A stretch of DNA of 64,000 nucleotides from Solea solea (Eukaryota; Chordata; Actinopteri; Pleuronectiformes; Soleidae): NCBI RefSeq assembly GCF_958295425.1, contig NC_081143.1, forward strand, positions 26,682,586-26,746,585, read 5' to 3'. The notes under the pieces are model-generated. The model saw nothing but the letters and a program-made list of their open reading frames with translations. It did not search any database and had not been told where the DNA came from. Within the stretch, counting starts at the first letter, position 1. Each line of letters opens with the position of its first letter. Shown piece after piece: positions 1 through 12,800 of this stretch. Both the position numbers and the translations under genes were made by a program.

Positions 1-174
1 ATGGCACGGCTGCATGAAACTGCCATGACGTTGTTTTATACGACACAAACACACAAACTAGTGCCTTGTAAAGCAGTTGTTTTCAGTGTAACTGTATCAT
101 TAGAATCAGTTCATAGAAAACGTTGTTCACAGAATCGTTGAGTACTTTCTGCACGACCAGAGCTGAAATACGAT

Positions 175-465
175 TCAACGGGTTGTGATTCGGCTCACGG
201 TCGCCGGATGTCAGCAGTGCTGTCGCTAAAAACAACAGACTCCTCTGTTAAATATTGAGATTCTAGACATTTCCTTTGCTAAATGTTGTAGACTAATAGA
301 TGTTTCCAGGATTTTTAAGCGTTTTTAACTGATCTACAGTTTGGACGTTGTGCTCATGACTCTTCCAGTGACAATACTCTCTGATCCATCAGTGGTCGGC
401 AGTCTGTCGACATCACATTTAAGTCTCGGCTCAGTTTGCTTGGAACCTCGTCAGAGCAGGTAATA
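175..465 (+). repeat. Dispersed MITE-like repeat, family A, copy 1
   Basis: Shares long stretches with copies at 38978-39150 and 49560-49812, including the core ATGACTCTTCCAGTGAC followed by a GGCCGGCAGT-like block. Its left part (GTGCTGTCGCTAAA, then an ACTCCTCTGTTAAATAT block) also matches, in reverse, the TIR-bounded element at 33923-34466. No terminal repeats are readable here, so this is probably a truncated copy. Confidence 0.6.
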
Positions 466-2305
466 TCAAAAAAACTGTTTCCATGAAGTTTCTGAAAACA
501 ATTATGCAAAACAAGTGCACTCAAGAAGAAATAACTGCACTCGGATGATTATTTAATAGTTGTGACAGGCCTTGGACGTGGCCATTTCTAATATTGAAAA
601 CTCTGCCAATTATCAGTAATAAATGAAACACTGAGTGTGTCCTGCTGCAATTAGGAGGACATGCAAGATAACAAATCACTACTTGAGGTAGAAAAGGTTC
701 CGCGAGGAGGAAGATTAATAGCGGAGTTCATAGTTTGGGAGGGAGGAAAAACGTGTGAGTGCGAGAGGCGGCATCACAAATGGGTGAGAGAGTACGAGGT
801 CGTTAGCCGCTGTACAGCCAACAGCACTGCGTACACATCAGATCTCCTACCATCTCTTGCTAAGACTTGATACTATAGCAATATAATATTGAATCAATAA
901 TAGGAAGCAGCCTGTGACTCATCAGGTTTTTTTCAAGCAGTTTGACGACTAACCCTTAATATTTGAAACACACAGAGCCCTGTTTCGACTGATGTTCAGT
1001 TCATCACGAATCACTGCAAAGGGGAAAAAAAATCTCTTTGATGTAGAGGGGAAAATGATGATGACGAAAGGTCAGAGAGAGATGTTTAATAAAATAACAA
1101 GTGAGTGGATTGATAGATAAAGTGAGTGGGCAGCAGCAGAAGACAGTGTTTGCCCTTCTGTGTATTTTCTGACTATTAGAGTCAACAAAAGAGCAACAGA
1201 AGCAAACGGAGAAGCGAGCTTGGTCTGAAACCTCGACTCGACTTTAATGACCGCGCCTCGTACACATCAAGGCCGCGCGGTGGGGAAACGTGGCTCGAAA
1301 AAATATAAACGTGCTAGAACGACATTATTACAAAGATGGTGACAGAGCAGGTGAAGAGCTGCAGTGTTATTGACTGATTTGTTAACGGTTTATGTAAGGT
1401 GTGTTGGCGAAACACTGTGGACACGCGGTGCCGCAGAGCCGGAGAAAAAAGAAAGTCAAAAGGAACAGCTTTCTCAGCCTCCCACTCCTCCTCGTGAACT
1501 CCTACCACCATTTTCTGCCGACCTCTTGAGGTCAGTCGAGCCCGAGCCTACATTCCCTCAGCTGTCTCTTCTCTCTCTCTCTCTTCCTCCAACTCCACTG
1601 CGGCCTCTTTCATGTGCTGCTACTTCTATGGCGTCTCACCAAAAACAGCCACACATTGTTATTTTTTATTCATCTTTCCTCCTCAGTGATTCATGGTTTT
1701 TGGTGGAGAAAGAAAGACGGAAACAGCGCCCACTGAACAAGGCGATGCTGAGGCAAACACTAAAGTTCACCAAAATATTTCTCTCTTTTTTAAGATTCAC
1801 GATGTTTGTTTGCCATTCGTGCAAGAACAGAGAGTGGAGGCACATTCGAATTCTGGTGCAAAACTCCAAAATCAGACATTTGAAAGGCAAAGAAAACAAA
1901 ATAGCAAAAATAAGCAAGGCAACCGTGATCCGGCTGGAGATTCAACACATTTTCAACCATTTCTTTTTCAGTTTTTCGGCCCAGTTCCACCAAAAAAATA
2001 GTTTTTTGGGTTTTTTTCTACAGCTTTCCCTCAGAGACCATGTTCAGACAGAGAGCTGAAATCTGCTTTCACGTATCTAATACCAAACAGACCTTCTCAC
2101 AAAAGTCTCAGAAGAAAAAAGGGGACCTGATCGAATCCTCTAAAAAACATCATTTGCAGGTGGTTTGAAATTAAGTTCCAATCCATTATCTGCTTACGCA
2201 GCTCTGCTCAATCCTTCAGATCACATTTCCACTGCTTGCTTATTTTATTTTTTTGCCTTTTTCCCCCGCAGGACATGATGACGTCTGACAGAGCAGGAGG
2301 TTCAG

Positions 2306-2347
2306 AGTAAAAACACTGGACTCACATGTAAGTCCAGTGTTTTTACT
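2306..2347. repeat. Perfect 17-bp inverted repeat (hairpin)
   Basis: AGTAAAAACACTGGACT at 2306-2322 is followed by an 8-nt spacer and its exact reverse complement at 2331-2347. It lies in rptor intron 3. I do not recognise it as a known small RNA. Confidence 0.85.
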
Positions 2348-2550
2348 GGAGTTCAAATAAAACAGTCTTTTAAGCAAATGCTTAGTGACTGTTGCCATAG
2401 CAGCCACAATATTTACCCTTATATCAGAAGGCATTATGACAACAATGTATTCAGTATTAAATGTATTAGTAACTTTTAACTTTAACTTTTTATAGTGCAA
2501 GAGAATTAGGGCCACAAAAAAAACATTAAAAAACAACAACAAAAACAGCA

Positions 2551-2664
2551 GGAATTCTGAGATTTAAGTCAGAATTCTGAATTCTTCCTCAGAATACTGA
2601 CTGTAATTTAAGAATTCTGAATTTTTTCTTTAATCTCGGAATTCTGACTTTAATCTCAGAATTC
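2551..2664 (-). repeat. GAATTCTGA-type minisatellite fragment
   Basis: Repeated GAATTCTGA units alternate with TTTAATCTC spacers. This is the reverse-orientation relative of the 35697-36196 array. The flank at about 2499 (AGAGAATTAGGGCCAC) resembles the flanks at 19235, 19400 and 35670, so the units belong to one dispersed family. Confidence 0.7.
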
Positions 2665-4969
2665 ATGCAGTTTTATTTTTATTTTTTTGATTACTCTTCC
2701 GTAATTGTTAATTTCTATATTGTACTTTCACATATGTGTAAATGCATATTTAATATTCATTATTATCTTTATCTTTACTGTCTTTGCTGCTGATGCCAAT
2801 TTTCTTTTGTCCCTCCCTCTGATAAATGACAACATTAAAATCAATAACAAATAATACAAAAAAAATAAGAGTCCGTTTCTCCAATCTATGTTTTAGTGAT
2901 TTAGTGACAACATTTATCAAGCTTATGAGAACAATTTGTAATATGCAGATTAAGTAATAAAAATTGGGGCAATACATATACGGCAAACATGGGTCAAACC
3001 AATAAATCAATTTACGATGCATGTGTCAGTCCTCTACTGTTGTTTTACATCCTTTACACAATTGTGTTGATGTAGTTCCCACTTACCCATAAGCAGATAC
3101 TCTTCTCCCTTAAAGGAGAAATAAGCAGCCAAATAAGCGTGTGCTTAAATTACTTCAATTTTCTTTTTTTCCTTAATTTATCTTAAAATAAGTTGACACA
3201 TTGTGGGCAAATGACGTCAACGGTACAAGTTGACGTCTCCGACATCTGTGATAAGTGAAGCACTTGTGTGATATCGAGGGGTTTTGGATCATATTGAACA
3301 TTTTATGCTTTTCTTTTCCGTTAACATTCACTCCAGGCTCGGTTATAGGGGTCAGGGTTTGTTTGTTTACAGCAGCTGACATCTGTAATCTTGTTAGTGT
3401 CATTTTCTTCTTCTCCTGTCTTTTCCAGACGCCACTCACTCAGAAAAACAGTGACTTGTAGTGAGCAACGTCATCAATAATGGAAGCTATTCTCTGAAAC
3501 ATTAACCTTCTGGGAAAAGAGCAGGGGGCACCGCTCTCTAAAGAAAATGCCACGTTTAATGAGGGCGACTCCTTGTCACTCAGTGTAATGCCAGAAAAAC
3601 GTATCATGAGATGAGATTAAGCTTCAGAATCTGGCTCAAAAAATATTCTCACTCTGTTTGAGCAACAAAATTTCAGAAATTCTCTCTTGCTCCGGTGTAT
3701 AGGTGTTTAGAAGAAAATAAATGTGGGTTTTATTGACCAATTCATTTATCTATTGGTGCATTTGCATAGCATGCAGCCACAGAGCACATAAAAGTGCGTC
3801 TGTGTATGTGCATCCATCTGTTCTAGGAGCTGAACTGAGGGGAAATTAAAAAAATAAAGTCAAAATATTCTTTTTTTTAACGTTTGGCCGAGGTTCAAGA
3901 GTCAGTATGTGGATAAAAGCCAAAGATACAAGCTGCTGCTGTTGATAATAATAATCATATGAATTATCACGCACTGTGTATGAAATCACATAAACGGCTG
4001 AATTTACACGAGCACGTGAAAATACATCTGTGAAGAAAACTATGAATCACCGCCGTGACTCGAGGTGGGTGTTTGTTGGCACGGAGATTTAAAGAGATTA
4101 CACAACAAGATATTCAAAAGAAATCCATTCAAACAACGCGTGACTTTCCACACTCGTCAAAACGCTTCAGCACATTCACACATGCCGGACGAGCTAATTT
4201 GCCAGTTGTCGCATCTGGACAACTGTGTTTGTCACTTTTTTTTTTACAATTCGGAAGCCAACAAAGTGTCCACGAGGGGAGAAATAACACAACTGGAGAC
4301 AAAAAAAAAAAAGCAACAGTTGGATTGGGTCAGACAGTTGAGACACTGTGCCAAAATCTATAAAAACAACTTCCACAACATGGATTATAAAAAGGGACTA
4401 CAGTTCATAGGCTATAGAGAGAATATAGAGTGTCTGTTTTTCTGTCTGTTAACCGCACAACTGTCCCATGTTCTGCTCGACAGGCTTCAAACTTGGCAGG
4501 TAATTTACGGAGGGCACCGGTGAGTGCAGTGCCGACTTTGACGCTGTTTGGATAAGAAATACAAGAGATAATGGTAGAAAGGCAACAGAAGATGCCCCAG
4601 TCAATTGAAGAAGTTGCTCTGGTATAGGTTTTAGTTGGCCCACCATCATGTTACACACTTGAGAATACGGTTGGTTTTGGCTCTGACAGCTGCCAACCAG
4701 CCGTACCTGTTCTTCACCAATGAACTTCCTCCTGGTTTGAGCCAAACCTACAACCTGATACTGAGCTACACAGTGCAAAAAACATCTCCAAGAATCTCCT
4801 GAGTCCAAACAGACTGTTCTGCACTAAGACTGGTTGTCTGGAAAGAACCTGATATTGTAATTTGAAACGTGTGTGGCGAGACACTTTCTACGTGTCTTTT
4901 GAAACTTGTACCCAAACAAAAGTGGGTCAAACTAAGGCTTGTCAACTTTGAGGAAACATCTGAACCTTA

Positions 4970-5143
4970 TTATTCGATTACTAAATCGTCAACTACTCTG
5001 AGAGTCGATTTATGTGTTTGTTTTCTGATATTTCATCTTCTTAAATGTGAATCTTTTCTGGTTTCTTTGTAAACACTGATCAACATTTTCTGGACCAAAT
5101 AATCGAAAGATTAATCGAAAATAATCATTAGTTGCAGCCCTTA
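4970..5143. mobile_element. hAT-type palindromic MITE fragment
   Basis: Contains the family's inner block (CTTCTTAAATGTGAAT, CTGGTTTCTTTGT) and its right terminus (AATAATCATTAGTTGCAGCCCTTA). The left end is degenerate and no target-site duplication is readable. Confidence 0.65.
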
Positions 5144-5229
5144 TACTACACTTCTGCTGGGAAGCCCTCTTCATCCCAACCCTTTACAACTCATTTTAAT
5201 TTGTACCTGTCATTTCGGGTTGTTTTTAA

Positions 5230-5605
5230 CCCTTTATCGGGCAGTCATTGAAATAGTTGGATATTCAAAAATGTGATATTTTAAAAAAATATTACATTTT
5301 CATGTCGAAAATCAAGATCAATGAAGTTACGATATACGGTTCCTCGCCCATCGAGGGTAAAACATTTTCTAAAATATGTACAGTATAAGAAAAGCATGTG
5401 TTATGGTTAGAGAACCTTAAGCCTGTAACCCTAACCCCTACCCCAATGTTGATTGGTCCGATGGCATGACGTGTCACTATCCTGTGATGTAGCGTAACCT
5501 TCGCCGATTGGCTGAGAAAACTCGTGATTTTCCAACCTTACTGGACCGCATAGCGATTTTAGATATCCGAAGAAGTTACCGTTTAAAGTCTTGCCTGATA
5601 AAGGG
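5230..5605. mobile_element. piggyBac-type MITE with TTAA duplication
   Basis: A 376-bp element without coding capacity. It is flanked by TTAA at 5226-5229 and 5606-5609. Its ends are CCCTTTATCGGGCA and, inverted, CCCTTTATCAGGCA. TTAA targets and termini starting CCC are hallmarks of the piggyBac superfamily. It sits in rptor intron 3, about 310 bp downstream of exon 3 in transcript direction. Confidence 0.85.
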
Positions 5606-5918
5606 TTAAGCCTGTTTCCTTGTTTTTCCCTTCAGTCCTGATCTGTATCAGGGCTTTGAGAACTTTCTTCACATTACACCATTAAACACATTTCTACAAA
5701 CTGCAATGCCTTAATGGATGCCAAATCAATCAGTGATAATATGATATGCCCACGCTCGAGTCTTAAAGGACCCATGACTCTTGAGTACTTTACTGGAAGC
5801 ACTTCATCCCAGCGTGTATGTTGTGTAAACCGCAGCGTTTGTGAGTGTGTTTGTGGTCACGCACGGACATTCTAAGAACATGTGAGCGGGAAAAACTGGT
5901 TCATATGAACGCACTCAC

Positions 5919-6001
5919 CCTGGGTTGCCAGGTCTCGTATTGCTTCTGAAGGTTGGCCCCGATGGTCTCCAGAGCTTTCTGTGGACTCATGGACAGAGGA
6001 T
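5919..6001 (-). CDS. rptor: rptor coding exon 3
   Basis: 83 nt encoding raptor residues 89-116 (the [15 protein letters not shown] block to the TWQPR end); the first Asp codon is completed from exon 2. The acceptor is CACCAG just right of 6001, and the donor is AGG|GTGAGT at 5919/5918. The reading frame ends on a codon boundary. Confidence 0.96.
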
Positions 6002-6864
6002 CTGGTGAGCAAACACAAACCAGTGTAAAACACACACACACGCCCGAGAAGTACAACTCACTCAATACAGAGGTGACAAATTGGCTGTAATTATTCAGTG
6101 TTGAGGTTTTTTAGCCGACACTGTTCTGTGTAACAAAGCAAACACGATGTATTATTCAGGAGAGAGAAACTATGATCACAAAGACAAGTTTGTCCTTTAA
6201 GCATCAAAGTGAATTTTCTTATCAAATCAAAAGCAGGGTTTTTGGGGGAAAAAACAAAAGCGCCTCAGAGTGAAATATTGATGAGAGCGCATCAATATGG
6301 CATAAAGAGAAGAAGAATATAGATTGAGGACAGATCAAATTGTGCTCAGCGGGCAGAGGAGAATGTACTCACAAGTTGGTAAGACAATGATAGTTCAAAC
6401 GCTGCCCTTATGATCAATGAGGCCTCCTTGTTATTCTGGTTATTATCACAACTAAATGACTGCATTTTCTGGGTCACATTATCATAACTTCCGTCTCGCT
6501 GACAGGAAATTTTCAAGGAAATATATGTAAATTTAAAATAATAAGCAAGGGTTTTTCTTATCTGTAATCTCAACATAGAGCAGATTCTTTCTCAGGGTTT
6601 CACTAGTGCTGGGCCAAAAATGTATATAAATATTAAACACTTTTACAGTGTACAATGGTTTTTTTTGTTGTTGTTGTCATGTAGTGTAAAAGCGAGTCGT
6701 GAAGAGAGGAAAAGTGGTGCAGTAGTTTTGTCTAATGCTGTGTTTACATCACGGTACAGTTGGGTTTGGTACAGCTAAAAAAGGGAGCGGTTGGGGACGG
6801 TTATTTTGAGTCTATTCCTCATGGAAATGCAAACCGAACTGTTCCACTTGGTGGAAACATGGCT

Positions 6865-6897
<33 letters not shown>

Positions 6898-9800
6898 CTT
6901 TATGTAACATTCTTGGTAATCCAACACGTCTTCACTGCTGAGGTGGTGGAGCAAATTGCTTGTGTTGCAACTTTAGCCTGACGACATTTGCAGTCAATCA
7001 TTGTTGACGTGGACCAAACAACAAACACGTTCTCCCATTCTACCATATCAGTTTTGGAACCTTCAAGGTCCAATCTACCCAATTTTGCCACTCAACACCT
7101 GCTGTTACTACCACAGTTACTTCTTCAGCCTAGCACTACGGCCCACCAAACTAGGCTCGGACTCTCTCTACGCCTACTCTCTCTACTAAACCCCCAAAAT
7201 ATTGATCCACAGCTTTGGGTGAGAATCACTGTATGAGAAGTCTAAAATGTCTTAGTTGTAAATGCATCTCGATGTGGATGTTTCTGAATTGACGAAGTGA
7301 CAGAAAATAATAATAATCGCAATAACAGTTACAACAATAATAGCCTACATCAAATATAACGCAAAGAAGCGGGATATCTAGTACAGACAAGACGGTCGGC
7401 GAAATCAGAAAAACAGTTTGTATAATATATACCTACATCTTTAGCAGTTACAAATTTTTAATAGAGTAAATTGATAATTGTTTAACTCAGACGTCACTCC
7501 CGAGTTCACCAAGTTCCAGTTGAGAGGTCGGAAACACAAACGTATCCCAGGCTAGCAATATTGTTAGCAATACCAGTCAATAACAACGCTCTTCATGGTA
7601 TTTTGCAGAGGTGCTATTTAGGGCTGAAACCATATTCGTTTATTAATCAATTACTCGGTTTGAGGGGTTTTTTTATGATTAAAACAAGATTATTGATCAT
7701 TTTAACTTCTTAAATGTGAATACTTTCTGGTTTCTTTGTACCATATAACAAAGAAATCATTAAAACTGAATAATTCTCATTCGTGGACAAAACAAGAAAC
7801 CTGAGAACATCATCAATTTCAACACTGATCAATATTTTTTTCTACATGTTCTGACATTTTATGGACCTAACGATTACTCGATTAATCCAGAAAATACTCG
7901 ACAGATTAATCGATTATGAATATAACACTAGCAGCAGCTCTAGTGCTATGTCTGTGTGGTTGCAGCCATCTTGGAATCCTGAACTCCGGGTATGTGAGGT
8001 TGCTCTAAATTTCCCAGGTAAAAATCCGAAGCCTAACCTCAGGCAACGACCTTGGAAATTCCGAGTTCCGACTATAAATGGCACCAAAAGTCTGCCTTGC
8101 CTTGAATTATGTTTATGATGTGTTTGGTATTTTGTGTTTGCCACCCTCTGCACAGCAAAAACACACACACCACCAGACTTCTCTTACAACTTGCATTAGC
8201 TAGAGCAGTAACAAAAAATTTGAAAATTGTTAATGTGATCGAAGAATTATTTAAATCCGTGACAGGTGAATCGAAATCGAATCAGATCATGAGGTTAATG
8301 AAGTCTATGTGCGGACGAAAGAAAAGAAGGAATGTTGAGTAAAAGGTGCAACAAAACAGTGACTTTTAATTTTTTTTTAAAATGTATAGCAATACTGCAG
8401 TTTTTACCTTAACAATTATTACATTATTTCCCCCTCACACCATGGCCACTGCAAAGCAGACGTACATGTTTAAGTCCTTCTGTTAACATTCAGGTGTAGG
8501 AGATATTACACCACCTCTGCCTTCACCTCTTCATGTTCTCACAAACAGTCAGGATGATGCTCGGAAAGTTAAGAAAACTTTAAGAAGTGTGTTTACTCTT
8601 TTAAGTGCTTCCCCTCCCCCCTCACACCTGAGAATGAACGAGCGTCTGGGGAGATAAACAATGGTTTTGAGGTTTCAATTCAGTGGAGAGACTGTGTCTT
8701 TGTTTGTTTGTTTTTTTTCACTCCGTGTGATGTCACGCGGTTCCAGCGAGGGCGAGCCTCGCTTCATCCTTCGCTGACAGAGCACTTATGAACTGAGCTC
8801 CCAGAGGAGCGAGCGAGAACACCCTTAAATGCTGCAAAGTAAAAAGCTAAACTTCTGCTTTCAAGGCTCTGTCATGAATTCTTTGTTTGTCTTTTTTATC
8901 AGGATAAGGCGAAGATCTGAGAAACAACAACAGTGTGAGTGTCAGTCCTGGAAGAGCTCAGTTGAGAAAAAAAACTAAAGTTAGTTTTCCCTGTTACGGA
9001 GTCACTCACCGATCCAACACTCGAGTCTGGCACAGGGGGACGTCTTCACCACATCAGGAGGGTCCACTCCGACGTTGAGACACAGCACCAGCGCGACGCT
9101 CACGGTCTTCATCTGAGAGAGAAGAACACGGGGAACAACGTTACCTTCACATCGCTCAGCAGTGACAGGGAATTCATAGTTAGTTTGAGCTGCAACTCAT
9201 CGATAATCGATCATAATATGTTGGAAACACTAAATGATGATGGTCTTAAACTTAAATGATTCAGTTTTGATCATTTCTGTGTGATACAGAGCAAAGAAAC
9301 CAGCAAATATTCACATGTAAGAGCTGCAACGACTACTTTGAATGTGTTTTTTATGATAAAAACAAGGTCTGACTTTTGAAAATTCTCAACCAAAAAAGCG
9401 TCAGTGATCTCTCCAGTTATGAACACCATACAAGGCTTAACACAAAACACGTGTAGAAGGAAACACCCTGACTCCTCACACTCACTGTGAGTGACCTGTG
9501 AAGGTTGCACAGGTCTCCTACAGAGCACCGAGCCTTCACTCCATCTTCACTCTCCTCACTTCAGTAACACTTTCCAACTGGAGGAAGCATTCCTGAGTCA
9601 TCATGTCTGAATAGAACACGTTATCTTGAACATTTCAAATGTTTTTCTTCTCCTTAATGTGCAAAAAAAAAAAACGAACCGAAACCCACAATACAAACCT
9701 AACAGTTGCACCCCGAGAAAACATGTTAGAATACAAATGACAGCGTTTAGCACCACTGTGAGTAAGTACAGCTCAACAGAGCTGGTAGTTTGTTAGCACC

Positions 9801-12800
9801 CTGCCAGGAGTAAACGGACGTGTTACCAAGCCGTTCAGGTGGTAGAGGAGGAGACGACGAGGAGGTCAGGTGGAAATGAAGGAGTGTGTGTTTGTGTGCA
9901 GATGCTGAAAGTGTCAAGTGTTGTCCTGCTGTGTCCCACTAGCACACTGACCTTTTACTGTGCTGCTGGGAAGGCAGAAGGTTTTCTAATTATCCCTCAC
10001 CACCACAACAACAACAACAACAACAACCTTCCTTTACACTGCTGAGCCGGGACATGTCACACAACCCAGTGTTCACGCACCCGACACATTCTCTATAGTT
10101 TTACATTACACACACACTATCTACCAATACCTGGAAAAGGTCACTTGGCATTGTTGCGCTGACTTACCTGGAAGCATTGCACATGTATAAGCGATCAATA
10201 TAAGTAAGTAAACAGGAGGAAGACTGAGTGGATTGCTGTCGCCCCCTGAACCCCAAAATACACTGGTTGTAGAATGAATGCGCCACTTTGCACTGCTTGC
10301 GTCTCATGTCCACCGGCTTCTGCAAGACTCCATGCAATCACAACATCACGCCTGGACTACTGCAAGAAAATGCAGGATAGACTCCAATATGTTCCGAACT
10401 CTGCTGCCAGGGCTCTCAGTCAGACCAAACCTTGGCAACACATCACCCCCACGCTGAGACACCTGCAGTGGCTCCCTGTTAAGTTCCGGATCATCTCCTC
10501 CTCTGCTACAAGTCTCTCCATTCACTCACATTACACACCCAGAGAACATGCAAACTCCACACAGAAAGGCCCTCGGGGTCAGGAACCCAGGTCTTTCTGC
10601 TGGAAGGCAACAGTGCTGGCCACTAACGCACCATGTGGCCTGATTGTAGTTCATCTTAATGGAAACATGAATGTCTGCGAACAATGTCGTCGTAATCCAG
10701 CCAGCAGCTGTCAATCAGGTTAATTCAAAACCTGCAAAGTCGCCAAAGTAATTTGGCTTCATTCTCCGAGGATTACAGATGACGGACTATTACCCTGCAA
10801 GTGTTGAGATATTCCAGACTAAAACAAAAGTGGCAGACAAGCAGAAAATCCACCACACAAAATAAACAAAGAGGGTTGTAATTAGGAATATAATTAGAAA
10901 ACGCAGATTCCACGTCCGTACATGACATCCAAGAATGTCCACTAACAAAACATGAACAGACTATCAATTATTTGGACATCTGTCAAAACTGTATGGAAAT
11001 TTACTACAGGCATGCATTAAAAGTGGCATTTTTTGTAGAGGCATGATAAAGAAAATCTGAATAACTACAGTAAATACAAAAGAAACCATCTATTTTAACC
11101 AATAATCCAAAATATTCTATTGCAGTGTGCTTGTTTACACTGAATTAATCACCACTCAAACAGTTGGCTAAAAAGAGGACGTTATTAACCTATTGATTAA
11201 CGACATAAATGAAAGCTAAAGGAGATTGGAGTCCAGGAACCTCGGGTCCAGTCAACGAAAACAGAGATTAGAGGCGCGGGTTTCAGATGAAACGTTTAAA
11301 GAAGCATGTGTTGATGTGAACCATGCATTAAAAAAAAAAAGGAGACCACAGAAGATATACGACTGTTGATTTGCATAAAGCTGGAAAGAGTTGCACAGTC
11401 ATCTCCAAGAGATATTCATTAGTCCACAGTCAGACAGATTTCCTATAAAGAGATGATTTAGTTCGGCGGCAACTTAATCTGAGAGTTCAGTGAGCGCCAA
11501 GCTAAGATGAATCCGCGCGCACGCTGCAGAATACTCAATGATGTTTAAAAAAAAAAAGAAAAAAGAAAATAATAATACAAAGTAAAGCCACTGTGAAAGA
11601 CTTTAAAGAATCATTGGAGCTGATTAACGCCTCCCTAAATCAACTATAAACAAATAATTGTGTTTATCTGCATGAAGAATGGTGTCCATTAGGGACGCTG
11701 TGATAAAGGATGCTGCTGATGGCATTGACCCAATCCATGATAACTGATCTGGTCGTATGAATTTAATGACTTCTCCTCCTTCTTCTTCTCCTCTGCTCTG
11801 CTCTTGACAGTTATTTGCACCTGGATGTTTTGGTACTGCTGTTTTTTCACTTCCCTTTTTAATCTCTTCACTCTCATATGTGCCGAGTAAACAGGTTTGT
11901 AATGTAACGAAGTACAAATACAAAATTCCCATATCTGTACCGGACTTTGTTTTATTTATATTTCTGGCAGCTTTTACATTTTCTCCACTACTTTTCCTCC
12001 ATCTCTGTTTGTTTACTACCAAATAAAATCAGAAGAAGAAGAGTTGGCATTATGGTCTGTAGTTATATAGAGCTTTTCTAGTCTTGATGAGCTGCTTTAC
12101 ACTACAGTTTTCACCCACTCACATGCTTCAAAATCAGGTTAAGTGGCTCAAGGAAGCAGACTAGCAGAGCAAGGAATTGAACCCACAACCTTCTAGTTGA
12201 AAGACAACTCGCCCTCCCACTGAGCCACCTTGGCTCAATCCTAACTTTTTTTTTTACTTTAATGCAATGTATTTAAACTTAAATATCTATTTATATCAGA
12301 AAGGTGCAGTACACCTCATATACTTTAAGACTTTTACAGTAATATTATAAAAAAATGTATTCAACTTCTACCAAAGTAATTTTTTGGTAACATACTTGCA
12401 CTTTTACTCAAGTATTACTTTGAGGTACTTCGTACAAGACTCCATTATCCCGCCGTTTACTCCCACTTCTTCAGCCAGATAACTTCCACATAAGTTTCCC
12501 TCATTCCACTGGGCAGCGCCGCCGTGAGGAGACATGAAGTAGTGACGCCCGGCGAGTGAAACTGGCAGGAACTGTTCACTTCAGAGCGCCTTCATTTGTT
12601 CATTCAAATATCGATATTTGACCTGGCGTATCGATTATGGTATTGCATGAGGCAGAACGACGATACATCAACAGAATCAGTATGATTGAGGATTGGTGGT
12701 GGTGACGGCGTCCACCATCCTAGAACCACACATCTATCCCTCAGTGAAATGGTTCTTGCTGCAACTGAAGATGATCTGCTCACATGCCTTCACTTCACGC

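Larger units (their letters stand above)
1..5918 (-). other. rptor: rptor intron 3 (partial, runs off the left edge)
   Basis: This is the sequence 3' of rptor exon 3 on the minus strand. I looked for the next raptor coding block (the caspase-like part of the N-terminal domain) and did not see it, so exon 4 should lie beyond base 1. The segment holds a MITE-like copy (175-465), a perfect hairpin (2306-2347), an EcoRI-type minisatellite fragment (2551-2664), a hAT MITE fragment (4970-5143) and a piggyBac-type MITE (5230-5605). I recognise nothing between 660 and 2300 or between 2700 and 4900; the open frames there are low-complexity chance frames. Confidence 0.75.
6002..9009 (-). other. rptor: rptor intron 2
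   Basis: 3.0 kb with no coding sequence. It holds part of a family-B repeat (6731-6865), a (TG)n tract (6869-6897), a complete hAT MITE (7619-7942) and a family-C repeat scrap at about 7965-8095 with a TTCCGAGTTCCGACT block. The remainder, 8100-9000, shows nothing recognisable. Confidence 0.9.

Noticed and set aside
1364..2059. 231-codon open frame on the plus strand
   Set aside because: Low-complexity residues, no recognisable domain, overlapping frames on both strands, and a position inside an rptor intron indicate chance.
1..5918. rptor exon 4 in the left-most segment
   Set aside because: I looked on the minus strand for the next conserved raptor block and found no matching frame with splice sites; it should lie outside the window.
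10274..10723. 149-codon open frame as a host gene
   Set aside because: Its recognisable half is the end of a LINE-2 reverse transcriptase and the rest runs through an inverted SINE-like repeat.
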